Shown here piece by piece: positions 30,682-41,325 of a stretch of 64,000 nt of DNA. A program made the position numbers and the translations under genes. The notes under the pieces were generated by a model. The model was not told the origin of the DNA and did not search any database. It saw nothing but the letters and a program-made list of their open reading frames with translations. The stretch is from Isochrysis galbana (lineage: Eukaryota; Haptophyta; Isochrysidales; Isochrysidaceae): the NCBI GenBank assembly GCA_018136815.1, contig CM030939.1, positions 1,868,808 to 1,932,807 on the forward strand, given 5' to 3'. How positions within the stretch are numbered: position 1 is the stretch's first letter; the number at the start of each line of letters is the position of its first letter.

Positions 30682-31963
30682 TCACAGCATCGCGATCTGC
30701 ATGAATTCAACCAAGTGAGCTGCTTCAACCTCAGACAGGTCCCTCGCTGCAACATAGCCTCCGAGCAGCGCGCGAAGCCGACGGACATCGAAGGCGTTAT
30801 CAGAGGCACGGAAGCATGCAGCGGCGCAGCAACACGCGACATCAAAAAGAAGCGGGCCGATGCAGACATCCTCAAAATCAACAAAGCCTTGAGAAGCGCG
30901 TGGAACAGCAAATTCAGGCGAGGAATGCCAGTAGGAAAGCCAAGGCGAGAATACGAGGCCGGCCACAGGGCTCGGCTTCCCTCACATGCATGCCAGCCAT
31001 CCATTGCGCTCACTGGCCGCGCACCCGCAAGTTTGCCCGTGTTCTCATCGACAAGCACGTTATCGAGGAAAGGGTCACCGTGTAGGACGCCCTGCGGCAA
31101 CTCCGTCACCGCGAGCATTGCGCGTAGCCTCTCGCGCCGCACCCGGTAGAAGGGGAGGAAGTCGTGCTCGGCGACAGTAGCGCATGCCTTAAGTGCCTCG
31201 CTATACTCGTCTGATATATGCTTGCGCAAGTCGCACCCGCCTCCCTCCATGATGGATCGCAGGCCTTGGGCATGGGTGCAAGGGACTGAGTGTAGTCTAC
31301 CCAGCCCTTCACCCACTTCTCGTAACACCCATTCGATCTCAACCTTTCTGGCACCAATCACCTTGTCTGCAGCAACTCCCTCCACGTATGAGAGCATGCA
31401 CACGGGCGAGCCGTCTGTGCTTGCAATGACGTAGCTGTGCGGGCTGCCGAGGCGGAGAGCTCGCGCGAGGGATCGGAACATCCCGCCACATGGCTCGTAC
31501 GCCACGCACGCGCCAAGGAAGCCAGAGGACCTCAGGTGCGCCATCAGCTTGGCCTGTGCCTCCACTGCGAGCGTGCGCGGCGTGGAGGGCTGAGCAGCTC
31601 CTCCTCCCCTTCCCCCTCTACCTCCATCTGCCCCCCCCCCCCCCCTCCCCTCCCTCTCTTCCCTCCTCCCCCCTCTCCGCTCCCTCCCCCCTCCTCCCCC
31701 TCCCCCCTTCCTCCCCTCTCCCCGCCCCTCCTCCCCCCCCCCCCCCCCACCCATTCCCCCCCCCCCCCACCTTCATCGAGAGAATATCCGTGGCAAAGCT
31801 TCAGCACAGCGCGCGAGCCGTCGGTGCCCACTACAAGGTAATTGGAGCCGGAGTAGCCACCGTACAACCGCCGATGCTCGCGCAGCACCACACCCCACGC
31901 CGCACACAACCGCGAGAGCTCCGAGAGAGAGTGAGAGTGAGCCGCCACCTCCGCCTTCGACAT
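30682..31963 (-). CDS. APH/homoserine-kinase-like small-molecule kinase
   Basis: Exons 31963-31771, 31564-31025 and 30887-30682 (introns 206 and 137 bp) rejoin in phase to about 312 residues from MSKAEVAAHS; an in-frame ATG at 32041 would add 26 residues. The N lobe has YGGYSGSNYLVVGTDGSRAVLKLC (nucleotide loop and catalytic Lys). The catalytic loop is GVLHGDPFLDNVLVDENTG and the metal-binding motif GFVDFEDVCIGPLLFDVA, split by intron 2. This is the aminoglycoside-phosphotransferase fold as in type II homoserine kinase (ThrB) or N-acetylhexosamine kinase. The substrate cannot be told from sequence. Intron 1 is a poly-G-rich tract on the coding strand. Confidence 0.8.
31600..31770 (-). repeat. 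G-rich intron body in the kinase gene
   Basis: On the coding strand nearly all bases are G or A with runs of 8-10 G; a stretch with strong quadruplex potential. It lies wholly inside intron 1 (31565-31770). Confidence 0.6.
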
Positions 31964-32041
31964 CGCGCCGTGCCTTCTAGCGGTATAAAAAAGGAAGGGG
32001 CTTGTCTGGGTTTTCTTGTTGTAGGGCGGTCGAACGTTCAT

Positions 32042-33179
32042 TTACTAGTATTACACTAACCTTAACCCTGGACCCACTGACAGTCCAGGAGGTCCACGGC
32101 CCTCCGCCCTCCGCCCCACCTGCCCCCTCACCTGCCCAATTGACAAGAACTCGTCGCCATCTCCCCATCGCAAACATGGCATCGGTAAGGCCCTTCCCTA
32201 CACTTGGCCCCCCCGTGGCCCCTGGCCGCTGGCCGTCGCGAGTCGCGGGGTCTGCAGACGGTCTGCTCTCTCGGTTCAGCTTTCTAGCCCGGTCACTCAC
32301 ACTCACTACGGGTTTCACCGCGACTCGACAAAGTGAAACCCCAACAGTGAAATCCAAGTGGAACCCCCGCAAAAAACCTCTTTTAGCACTCCCATATTCC
32401 ATCCACATATTCACCGAAGACCGAAGACGAAAAGGGAAGACTAAAGATGAACGCAAACCTCAGCCTCGTAGCGAAAGCGCTCGACCTTACCGAGAGAATC
32501 TCCTACTCCTAAAACGAAACGACAATCCGCGTCGAACGAAGCAACCCCCCCCCCGACCCCCGACGCAACACCGATACTCGACAGCGGACAACCCCCCACT
32601 AACGCGGCAACTCCGTGTCACATTGTGAAAGAAACAGGCCACCTAGCGGCACAGGAGGAGGGCGACAACTTACCGCTGGGGGCAGGTGCACCTCGCTCAA
32701 ACCCACCATCCCCCAACCTCCAACTTGAGCCCCGAAGTAGAGCACGAGGGGAGATGCCGCAAGGCGGGTAGTGAGTAGTGAGGGGAAGGAAGGGGAAAGG
32801 GCGTTGCTACTAGAACGTGTCCCACAGCCGCGAGCGAGGCGAGAATATTGAAAGTTTTTATTACCCCCAACGCTCCAAGTGCGATCCTGCGCGACTGCAG
32901 CTCACTAGCTCTCGTACCAGTGCGCTCGCTAGTCATAGCGTTATGCAGATGGCCTGCTTGCGCGCTCAGTTGTCGGTTGGCCTACACACGATAGCGCAAT
33001 GCGCTACCCGACTACAATGGCTATCACAATGGGCAAGGTTGCTTCATCCTGATGCTTTACTCTATGCTCATACAGCCTATCATGTGTCATCATCCCCACC
33101 TCATGACAATCGAGAAAAATGAAGCATTGCTGGCATAGTATGGGCTAGAGAGCAATCTCAACCTCCACATCCCGCGGTA
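32042..33179. other. Intergenic between two minus-strand genes
   Basis: No gene recognised. It contains TAGGGCGGTCGAACG at 32023, related to TAGGGCGGTCAAACAGGG at 37687 and 57868 (minus), a fragment TAGCCCGGTCACTCAC at 32287 shared with 44437, and the 32735-32869 repeat. Confidence 0.45.
32799..32869 (+). repeat. MITE-like repeat C, copy 1 (GAGAATATT family)
   Basis: GGGCGTTGCTAC, then CCCACAGCCGCGAGCGAGG and CGAGAATATTGAAAGTTTTT. Copies are at 40692-40770 (minus), 57238-57311 (minus) and 63201-63268 (plus). The preceding 65 bp (GGGGAGATGCCGCAAGGCGG) is shared with 63157-63200. Confidence 0.75.
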
Positions 33180-34355
33180 TCATCCAATGAGAGCGAGTTG
33201 TTCTGGTGTGAGAGGAGGCGGCGTGAATTTCGTGCCGATGCGCGCACCGCCTGTGTCGCCCAGCGTGTGCGGTGTTGATTGGTGTGGCCAGTGCGTCAGC
33301 GCAGATCCATGCATAGTGGCCTCATGCCTTTGTCGTACCACGTCTGCCGATGCCCTCGCTCGCTCAGTCATGCACACGGTACAAGAAAGACGAGCGAGCC
33401 CGCCGCCGCCAGAGGAATATGGGGCCACGCTCGCTCCGCAGAGATGCAGAAGACGCTGTAGATATCTCGTAATGACAGGTGGTCCTTGACCAACGAGACC
33501 GCCGTGTATCAAGCGCGAGTCCCACAAAATCAGATCGCCTCGTTCCGCGTTCAATAGCACTCCCTTGCGGAGATAATGATCACCCAATTGAAGCTCGCAC
33601 CAATCATCGGAATCATTGGCCAGATCTGGGTATTTATCCCGGAGATACTCCTGAACAGCGTCCGTGTGCGTTCGCGGCACGACCTGCAGTCCGCCGGTGT
33701 GTGCATCTTGCCCTAGCAAGGGAACCATCCCCTGAACACAGTGGAAACCTGGCTTGAAAAAGGGATTCTGGTCCACATGCAGCCGCTCGACGGTGGGCGT
33801 CCACGAAGAGTCGAGCCACCACGGCCGCCAGGCAATCGGCACGTCAAGTGAAGTGATGAGAGCATTGGTGCCCCAGACACCAGCGAATGCGCGGACAACG
33901 GCGGGCCGCGAGCGCACATACCATGCGCCCTCGCTCTGCCCGCCTCCGTGCGTCGTGAAAAAGCCAAAGCGTTGGTGCCCCGGCCATGCATCCTTTGTCC
34001 AGCTCGCCAGGTCGGCTCGCTTGAGCCCGCTGCCGAGGCCTTCAAGCCAGTCCCAGATGAGCGAGACGGCCTTTTCGCACTCTTGTGGGCTGAGCACGCC
34101 ACGCAGCACCACGAACCCCTCTTCAGCAAGGTGTGAGCGCCACAGGGTCACGTCCTGAAGCTTAAAGGAGTAGCTTGGATGCTTACGCCGTCTCCGCCAC
34201 CGGCGCTCGAGAGCGAGAAGCAGCAACGCAGCGGAGAGAGCCATGAAAAGCGTACGCATCGGCCGGGGACAGAGAGAGAGAAGATGACGGGGCACCCACG
34301 AAAAAACGCTTCCCAGCCGACCGAGCGCGAACGAGACTAATATTAAACTCTCCAT
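33180..34355 (-). CDS. Phytanoyl-CoA dioxygenase (PhyH)-like oxygenase
   Basis: Single-exon frame of 391 residues from the ATG at 34355 (MESLILVSFALGRLG). A membrane segment MRTLFMALSAALLLLALE with a basic stop RRWRRRRK lies at residues 33-57. The Fe(II)/2-oxoglutarate core has GFVVLRGVLSPQEC, the proximal HxD in RLHVDQNPFF (His193, Asp195), GMVPLLGQDAHTGGLQVVPR, the distal His284 in LILWDSRLIHGG, and an Arg in ITRYLQ that would bind 2-oxoglutarate. PhyH-family enzymes hydroxylate lipids and other small molecules; the substrate is unknown. The last 60 residues are not typical of the family and may be an addition. An AGTACTCCTACTC motif lies 5 bp upstream of the ATG. Confidence 0.85.
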   Translation of the reverse strand: MESLILVSFALGRLGSVFSWVPRHLLSLCPRPMRTLFMALSAALLLLALERRWRRRRKHPSYSFKLQDVTLWRSHLAEEGFVVLRGVLSPQECEKAVSLIWDWLEGLGSGLKRADLASWTKDAWPGHQRFGFFTTHGGGQSEGAWYVRSRPAVVRAFAGVWGTNALITSLDVPIAWRPWWLDSSWTPTVERLHVDQNPFFKPGFHCVQGMVPLLGQDAHTGGLQVVPRTHTDAVQEYLRDKYPDLANDSDDWCELQLGDHYLRKGVLLNAERGDLILWDSRLIHGGLVGQGPPVITRYLQRLLHLCGASVAPYSSGGGGLARLSCTVCMTERARASADVVRQRHEATMHGSALTHWPHQSTPHTLGDTGGARIGTKFTPPPLTPEQLALIG

Positions 34356-34872
34356 CAAAAGTACTCCTACTCAAGATCACAAGATCATTTTTTCATCTTT
34401 GCTCGAGTAAATCAATTCGCAGTATGGCTAGGCTATGTGCGACTGGAAGTGGTGTAGATGCCTTAAAGGAATCTTAATGCCTTAAAGGCCCACACGCTCA
34501 GCTGAATGGGTATGGGAGGGAGGGAGAGCACAATCAGTCGTCCTTGCCGCAGCCTTCTGTCTTCTGTGAACGCTCGTTACTATAAAACGGCACATTCGCA
34601 GTGTGGCTAGGCTATGTGCGACTGGAAAAAAAACTTCATAATATTCTTACCGCACTCGCGGCGAATGGAACCACTACCTACAAGTAGCATACTTTCTACA
34701 CCCCCACTCCCCAGGCCCTTCCCCCCCCCCCCCCGCCATCAGGCGGCTCCCCCCGTGCACTACTAGGGGGATAGGGGTGAAGGGCTTAGATATGGTCCGG
34801 TGGCCCGCGCCCCCCCCCGGTGATCCGTTCCCACCTTCCTCCTCTGCCTACCGGGCTGGTGGCGGCCTCAGA
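34356..34872. promoter_or_regulatory. Upstream region of the PhyH-like gene
   Basis: AGTACTCCTACTC at 34360-34372 equals a motif upstream of the 37.1 kb gene. A 24-bp word GCAGTGTGGCTAGGCTATGTGC, in slightly varied form, occurs twice (34420-34443 and 34597-34620). Poly-C runs at 34720 and 34811. No other gene seen. Confidence 0.4.
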
Positions 34873-35539
34873 CCCGACTTATCCTGTAAATAGGTGCGGG
34901 ACTTACCTATTTTTCGGTGAGCGGAGCTCTCGCTCCGCCCACCCCCTTCTCCGCGCTCTCTCTCCCCTCTCCTGCAGGCACGCGCGATGGCGCGCCTGCG
35001 ACAGGCCTGCAACTGCCCCTGGCGACCCCTGAAGGCTCCTGGAGGGCAGCTTAGGGGGCAGAGGAGGCTGGGGCTGGGCCCTGGCCTCCCCTGCCTCTCC
35101 CTCGCTGGCGCTGGCGCTCCCGGGCCTCAGGGGCCCCCACTCAGCACCTGTCTGCCTGTCGAACAGGGGGGGAGGGGGGTTGGAGCGATGGGCTGCCCAC
35201 GACAGGCCAGGACGCGCGAGGCAGGTGAGCCTGCCACTGAGAGAGTGGGTCAGCGGGGCAGTGGGCTCCTGGCAAGCCATCGGGCATGCCAAGAGCATGG
35301 GGTTCCTCCCCCATGGCAGGGGAGGAGTGGAGAGGGGGGGGGGCTCGTGCCCTCGTGCCCCCCCATGGGCCCTACAAGTTACGAGTAAAACTCCGCGGCG
35401 AACAAGAACGATTGAGCACGAAGACGCACGAAGTGGCAGAAGGTCTTAAGTCGATCGCGGATGCGACACAGACTCGACTTTTCCTGTAACGTAAACAGGT
35501 GCGGGGCTTACCTATTTTTCGGTGAGCGGAGCTCTCGCT
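34873..35539. repeat. Region bounded by a direct repeat pair
   Basis: 34873-34934 and 35473-35539 share CTTACCTATTTTTCGGTGAG and CGGAGCTCTCGCT in the same orientation, about 600 bp apart. The enclosed Pro/Gly/Arg-biased sequence (34980-35180) is related in inverted orientation to 16780-16920 inside the 16.3-17.6 kb element. A duplication or a repeat-flanked element is likely; the type is unclear. Confidence 0.55.
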
Positions 35540-35790
35540 GCAGGGGGGTGGATGGTTCTCATCCCCCATGAGGGGAGTCGAGAGAGTGGGGAGGGGTGGC
35601 GAAGCCCCCCTTTATGACGACCGATAATAAGATTAGTCTCGGCGAGAATATTTTTGAAGGGGTGTATGTACTTATGTGTCTGTGGCACCAACACACGTCA
35701 AGGTGTACGGGCAAGTGCGCTGAGGGGTGTCGTGATAGTAACGGGCTAGTGGGAGTAACGGCACTGACGCTCAGATGTTTTATGATATCA
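35540..35790 (+). repeat. Repeat shared with hAT flank and 51.1 kb
   Basis: 35540-35640 (GGTGGATGGTTCTC, CATGAGGGGAGTCGAGAGAG, CATAAGATTAGT-like) resembles 11985-12075 just before the hAT C-terminal ORF. 35655-35790 (GAAGGGGTGTATGT, CTGTGGCACCAACACACGTC) resembles the minus strand of 51160-51310. Looks like a chimeric transposon remnant. Confidence 0.6.
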
Positions 35791-36292
35791 GTAGTATTTG
35801 ACTTTGACCGAGGCAGCTACTAGCTGCCACTAGCTCTACTAACCAAGTGGTAGCGTGACGAATTCTCTATAAAATTCGCCGCAAGGCGAGCATGTGCAAC
35901 CAATACAACCGACACCGCAACTTCGTCTCGATCTCGGATCCCTCAATTTGGTCCAATCGTCCTCGTCTACAATTGCTCGTGTAACAAGGGCGAGCGCGCC
36001 ATAAGACCTACGTTTAACACATACCTCATACCTCGCCCTAAATCAACTGCCAACCGGGATCGACCAAGAACTCGACGAAGCGACTCGAACTGCCGGAACG
36101 TCCGATCTAATATGTTCTCTCATCGTAACGAGGCAACAGGTGTCGAAATCGGGAGCGTCAAAAGCTTTCACAAGAAGAAAAACGAGAGGGTACACACAAT
36201 TTTCACGCTCGTTGTACAACATGTCAACATGGCTAGACGGTACTTCCCACCCGCCCGCTAGCGTCCCCTTTCATCGACCTCGTTTAACGTCA
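35791..36292. other. Intergenic, no gene recognised
   Basis: Lower-GC sequence without a supported frame; 3' flank of the minus-strand gene at 36293-37154. Confidence 0.4.
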
Positions 36293-37154
36293 TCAAATAT
36301 TACCACCGCGCATACGCCCTGACGTCCGCTTCCCCTGATGGCCTGGCGCGCCTGTGTCTGTGACAGACCCCGTGCCAGCGACTCTGGCGGCATACTCTCC
36401 GCCCAAGACCTCTGCAGCGAGTGAGGAAGAAGGGATAGGTCTGGATGAGACAGCATATTTTTTTTAGATTGGCGCATAATGACTGTAAAAGTGCGATTGC
36501 TACTACGCGCAGGCTTTCAGGCGCCGGTGCAAGGCACTCACCGACACTGTAGAGGAGGTAGCACCATGAGCCCCAGTCGTAGATGAGCCGGAGCGCAACG
36601 GGAACGTCGTCCACGGAGAGGAGATATTCTCTTGCAAAGTCATTCTCGCCGACGCGTGCGCACGGCTCGAAGGTCTGCGGATGGAGCACAGCGAATTGCC
36701 AATTCGCGCAGTCGAGAAGAATCGGGTAATGCTCTACCACCTCATCCCGGAACTCGTCCCACCCGAGGGCAGCTCCCGAGACGTATCCCTCGATCACTCT
36801 CCCTGTCCGCCACGAGATGCGGTCCGAACTCATCGGGTTTCCCGAGACAAAGGAGACTTTACCGGCAGGCGGCGCGGTAAATCGGAAAGCTTCGACGATC
36901 CCCTCTTCCCCGCTGTGCTGCAGGTTCACCATCACATATTCGATCACCTTCTCTGGCTTCTTGAAGGCGGACGGCCCATCGGATGCGAGCTCTTCGAGTG
37001 CTGTCTGCAGCCCTCGCCGGCGGAGCTCGTCGCGCAATTGCTCGCCCACAGCGCAAGAGCGCGGCAGAGTCGATCGACTGCCGACCCTGCGCGCCCCACA
37101 CCATGCCAGCGGCAGCAGAGCTGAGGCGAGAAGAGGCGCAGCAGACAGCAGCAT
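36293..37154 (-). CDS. Unrecognised protein, possibly plastid-targeted
   Basis: Exon 1 is 37154-36542 (ATG at 37154) and exon 2 probably 36411-36293, joined over a 130-bp GTGAGTG...GCTGCAG intron in phase; 243 residues. The N terminus MLLSAAPLLASALLPLAWCG looks like a signal peptide, followed by a Ser/Arg-rich transit-like part, as in secondary-plastid proteins. The body has segments that look conserved (ISWRTGRVIEGYVSGAALGW, HYPILLDCANWQFAVLHPQT, DFAREYLLSVDDVPVALRLI, YDWGSWCYLLYSV). I recall similar uncharacterised proteins in algae and cyanobacteria but can name no function. Upstream lies an array of CTCTAGAG palindromes (37257-37375). Confidence 0.65.
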
Positions 37155-37256
37155 CACAGCGGGGCCGACGGACGAGCGACGGACGCGACCCGCGGGAGAA
37201 GAAGACGAGACGAGGGGGGACGGGAGCCGAAGACACGGACGCGCCCGAGAGACCAA

Positions 37257-37375
37257 AATACTCTAGAGTAGAGTGAAGCTCTACTCTACTCTAGAGTAGA
37301 GTACTCCTACTCTCTAGAGTAGAGTACTCCTACTCTCTAGAGTAGAGGAGTAGGAGTCGTAGCTCTAGAGTACGC
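37257..37375. promoter_or_regulatory. Array of ACTCTAGAGT/AGTACTC palindromes
   Basis: At least six CTCTAGAGTA or TACTCTAGAG words and three AGTACTCCTACTC words are packed into 120 bp, 100-220 bp upstream of the ATG at 37154 (minus strand). Single copies of the same words lie near the starts of four other genes. A transcription-factor or initiator site is plausible; tandem slippage has multiplied it here. Confidence 0.55.
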
Positions 37376-39082
37376 TAAACAAGGAAGTAAGTTTTGGTTG
37401 GCTCCAATAAAGTCTATCCGTTTCCATCGAACCTCTACTCGAGGATACACTTAGAAAAAATTGTAGCATTACTGCAGTAGGTATAAGTATAAGGACCCGA
37501 CCAAAACGCAAAATAGCTTTGGCGTCTGCGAGTCTCCGATCTCCGAGCTAGGCGCTCGAGCGCTCGACCGGACCTCACCAAGTCCGATCGGAGGCCTCAA
37601 CCCAACCCTTATCAGTGATAAGCCTCGAATCTCATACTGAGGACTCGAGGACTCGACCAATAACATACATTGGTCTACTAGCTACTAGGGCGGTCAAACA
37701 GGGTTTCTTATTTCTTACTGCTTACTGCCCGATTTCGACGATCCATCCAGATGGGGTATAGCGGGTAGCGCATCCGACACCACCACCAAATACATAGGGG
37801 ACACCCACACAGTCACGCCAATCGGGCAGGCTGCAGGCTGCGCGCCGAAATCTCGCCGCAGTCAGCCACCTGCAGATCCCTTTGAACGTTGACGTCTGAC
37901 GTAGCCGAGAGGGAGCGTGTCGAATCCAAAGTATCTCTATATACTCAAAGCGCAAAGCGGATTCGATGCTCAATCGTGAGAATGAGTTTTGTTTTCAGGG
38001 GTTGACTCGATGGTTTGCCGCTCGATGACGCAATTGAACACCGAGGCTTCGCATCGTTCGTCAATCGTCAATTCATTTGTCTTCTTCTTTATTGTTTGTT
38101 TCGAGCGTTTATGTTTGTTTCTCCGCCGTTCTTTTGTTGATTGGGTGGTGTTTATAGATTGAGTTTTGTTGAGGTGGGCACGTGTGCCGTCGTCATGTAG
38201 CGCGTTCCCCTCCCTCCCTCTCTCTCTCTCTCTCAAGATTGTGCCCCGAATGAGGCTTGCCACGAACAAGCACGAGCTTGTTTCGACAGAGCGTTGCCGC
38301 CGCCGCCGCCGCCGCCGCCCCCACTTACTAGCCCGTCGCCGCCGCTTCCGCTTGCGGTCCGCTTTCGCCAATGCTGACTTTAGGCTGAGCAATGGACTGC
38401 CAAACGTGTCCTATCTCAGCTGCCCACCGGGGTTCGATGGACGCCGCGTCGGCTCCGCGGTCTACAGCTCTACTTGACTTTCGAGAGAAGAGGGAGGGCG
38501 CTCCACAACCCACTATCCCATGCATCCAAGATCCAAGCGAAGCTTTTGACCGAGAACGAGAGAAAACGGAGAATTATAACGATAAATACCGAACGACGAA
38601 GAGAAGAGAGAAGAGCGAAGCCTAACGAGTGTCGGATTCGCGAATGCGACACCTCGGTATCTTCACACCAGGAGTATGAATTCATGAGCCCAGTGTCGCA
38701 AGAATCCGGATCTGTACTGATACGTGACTACTCTTAAAAAGATGTGTATCGGAGGGGGCCAGGGGGCCCGATAGTCAGATGCCACGCGGGGGGCCCGGCC
38801 CCCCGGCCCAGTATAACTTTATAACATCTCGGCGTACATATTGGTGATCCACCTCTTCTATGTACTACTACTCCCCTCTTTCCCCCTCTCTTTCTGTCCA
38901 TCAGTCCTCTTTTGTTTGGACTAAATAAACAGAAGCAATGGATTGGGGCTAAACATCTTTCCCTACATTGCACTACTACTGTGGGTAATATATCATGTCT
39001 TTATCCGTGTAAGCCTATTACTATGTTGTTCGGCGACCTCCTCTCTCGTCTCTCTCTTGTATCTCTCGTCTCTCTCTTCCCC
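37376..39082. other. Intergenic, repeats only
   Basis: Contains TAGGGCGGTCAAACAGGG (37687), a T-rich stretch 37985-38170 similar in style to repeat B, a (CCG)n run near 38303-38318, interspersed repeat A, and GC-rich palindromes near 38755-38815. The last 100 bp before 39083 are CT-rich and lead into PSMD9. Confidence 0.5.
38460..38650 (+). repeat. Interspersed repeat A, copy 3 (longest)
   Basis: Includes GGGCGCTCCACAACCCACTA, CCCATGCATCCAAGATCCAA, GATAAATACCGAACGACGAA and GATTCGCGAATGCGACA, the mirror of 3910-4070. This copy shows that the unit extends at least 190 bp. Confidence 0.75.
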
Positions 39083-39751
39083 ATGGCGCTCGACGCGCTG
39101 CGCGGCGAGCTGCGCGAGCTCAACCGGCAGCGTGAGAGCCTCGAGCATGAGATGGAGGCGCTGAGTGAGGCGCTGAGTGCAGACAATATGGGCGGAGTCA
39201 GCGGGCCTCTCGTCGACCGAGAGGGCTTCCCCCGTGCAGACGTGGACGTTCACGCCACTCGCACCATGCGGCACCGCCTCTCCTGTCTCAACACTGACCA
39301 CACAGAGCTCATGAAGTTGCTGGAGACCAAGCTACACGCGCTGCACGCGGCTATCGCCGAGAGCGGCGCGCTCAGTGGGAACCATGCAGCTAGGGACAAC
39401 GCACCAGCCGCACAGCCTCCTCGAGCGATGAGCAATGGCACTTCAGCCTCTCCGCCAATAGCCAATGGCAGCGCCTCAGCAGACGAGCCATTTGCGCGCT
39501 TCGCGTCGGTCAATCCGGCCGGACCGGCCGCCATGGCCGGGTTGCAGGCAGAAGACGAGCTGGTGCGCTACGGGCACGTCGACGCGAGTAATCACGACAA
39601 CCTTCGGGCGATTGCGCGGCTCACTGGGAGAAGCGAGGGAGGGTACATCCCGCTCGTGGTGCGGCGCGCTGGTCGGCTGGTGGAGGTCACATTGGCGCCC
39701 CAGCGTTGGGAGGGCCAAGGGCTGCTTGGTTGCCATCTAGTGCCGCTGTGA
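39083..39751 (+). CDS. PSMD9: 26S proteasome assembly chaperone PSMD9/Nas2 (p27)
   Basis: Single-exon frame of 222 residues from the ATG at 39083 (MALDALRGELRELN), which follows a CT-rich leader. The N-terminal coiled coil (1-35) and the motif GPLVDREGFPRADVDV (41-56) are typical of Nas2/p27. A PDZ domain spans about 135-205 (FARFASVNPAGPAAMAGL, LVRYGHVDAS, IPLVVRRAGRLVEVTLAP). The tail GLLGCHLVPL matches the usual family end. PSMD9 chaperones base assembly by holding the Rpt5 C-terminal tail until the 19S base forms. Length matches the human protein (223). An Ala/Pro-rich linker joins the two domains. Confidence 0.92.
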   Translation: MALDALRGELRELNRQRESLEHEMEALSEALSADNMGGVSGPLVDREGFPRADVDVHATRTMRHRLSCLNTDHTELMKLLETKLHALHAAIAESGALSGNHAARDNAPAAQPPRAMSNGTSASPPIANGSASADEPFARFASVNPAGPAAMAGLQAEDELVRYGHVDASNHDNLRAIARLTGRSEGGYIPLVVRRAGRLVEVTLAPQRWEGQGLLGCHLVPL

Positions 39752-40364
39752 GCGCCAAGGCCACTTCGACGCATGGAAATGGATGCTATCGCGATGGACT
39801 GAGCGTGGCGGATACATGGGCTTGCGCTTCCCCGAATCGGTGCTTTTTTGCTTTACTCGCCAATGAATGGCCAGGCGGGCCGCTACTGCTGCCTCGGCGC
39901 CTACGTTGAAAAGGACATGCTTTTGTGAGTCAGACGTCAATTCAGGACCAGACTTGGTGTCATGCGTCTCCATCCTCGTTGAGGGCTAGCAAGTAGGGGG
40001 CTAGGTAGGTTGTCGCCATTTGCATATGTGCTCCGATTCCGTGTGGTGCAATTGCTGCTGATCGACGGCCGGGCCCGCGCCGCATATCGTGGCTGTTGTA
40101 TCTATATGACATCACTCACAATTCAATGTCGAAACGAGGTGGACCTCGTCCGCGGAGGGTACGGGTACGCGGAGCGGCGACGAGCCGGCTGGCTTGGTGC
40201 ATTAAAACAATCATCGGAAGATTCAGGGCTAACACTAACACCTATGACATATGACGGACTATATTTACTACCTACCTCGCGCTTTCGCCGTCCTTAGACA
40301 TCCCCTCTTACGCCTACCTCCTGCCTCTTCCTTTTCTTATTCTTTCCCCTTTTTCAGTTTGTCG

Positions 40365-40614
40365 CATCCAGAGTATTTTATATACTCTATGCAGATGCGG
40401 TGTCTCCACCATGCGTTGTGTGAGAAAATTAGAAAAATTCAGTGAGTTTTGTTGTTACCAATGAGTTGTCTCGAAGCTCCGCCGCATTGCACGCCGAATT
40501 TGGTCGTTTGTCCTTACTTGTTTCACTGGTCACTGGTTTGTTTGTGCGATGTTGCGTTAGTTTTCGGAGTTTTCTTGTTGGTGAGTGAGTGATGTGGGGA
40601 GGTGTCTTGTGGGC
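40365..40614 (-). repeat. Interspersed repeat B, copy 2
   Basis: The minus strand matches 10127-10380 closely (GGGCCCACAAGACACC, CATCACTCACTCACCAACAA, CACAACGCATGGTGGAGACA). A few small insertions and deletions separate the copies. No transposase part is attached here. Confidence 0.8.
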
Positions 40615-40691
40615 CCAGATAGGACAATAGGCTTCTAATAGGTTCTATTAAGGGGTCAAGAGGCCTACCAGACCTGTTACGTGGTAATAGG

Positions 40692-40770
40692 TAAAAAAAA
40701 ATCTTTCAATATTCTCGCCTCGCGCGTGGCTATAGGCCTATAATAGGTACCGCTACCGTAGCCACGCCCA
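40692..40770 (-). repeat. MITE-like repeat C, copy 2
   Basis: On the minus strand: GGGCGTGGCTACGGTAG, then TATAGCCACGCGCGAGGCGA and GAATATTGAAAGATTTTTTT. The two ends GGGCGTGGCTA and TAGCCACGC can pair as a short hairpin. Confidence 0.75.
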
Positions 40771-41202
40771 AATGCACGCAAATCATCTCAGATCCCTTCC
40801 TCTCCCTAGTAACTAAGCTCAGAAGTCAGAAGCCAATCATATTCATATTATCACACCACTCTCCGGCGACGTCCGCCGGCCGCCACGCCGCCACCCCGCT
40901 CAATTGAAAAAATGAAAAGACACGAACTACAGCGACAATTTACAAAAAAAGCTCAGTCACAGTTATTCAAATATTTCGGGGATCTTGATGGTCGTTTTTT
41001 TTGCCTGAACGAGTGTGAAGTGGCTGGGAGGTGGCCTCCAAGTGAGAGAGAAGAGGAGGCGGGGTACAGAAAGAAATGTGGAGTGGGAAAATACAGGAGA
41101 GTCAGAGAAAGAAAGAGAGGAGGAAAATAATAGTGTGAGAAAAGAGCGAGTGATTAGGAGGAGAGGAGATGTGCGTAGAGAGGGAGAAGTGAAAGAGAGG
41201 AG

Positions 41203-41304
<102 letters not shown>

Positions 41305-41325
41305 AAGGGGAAGAAGCTCCGATCG

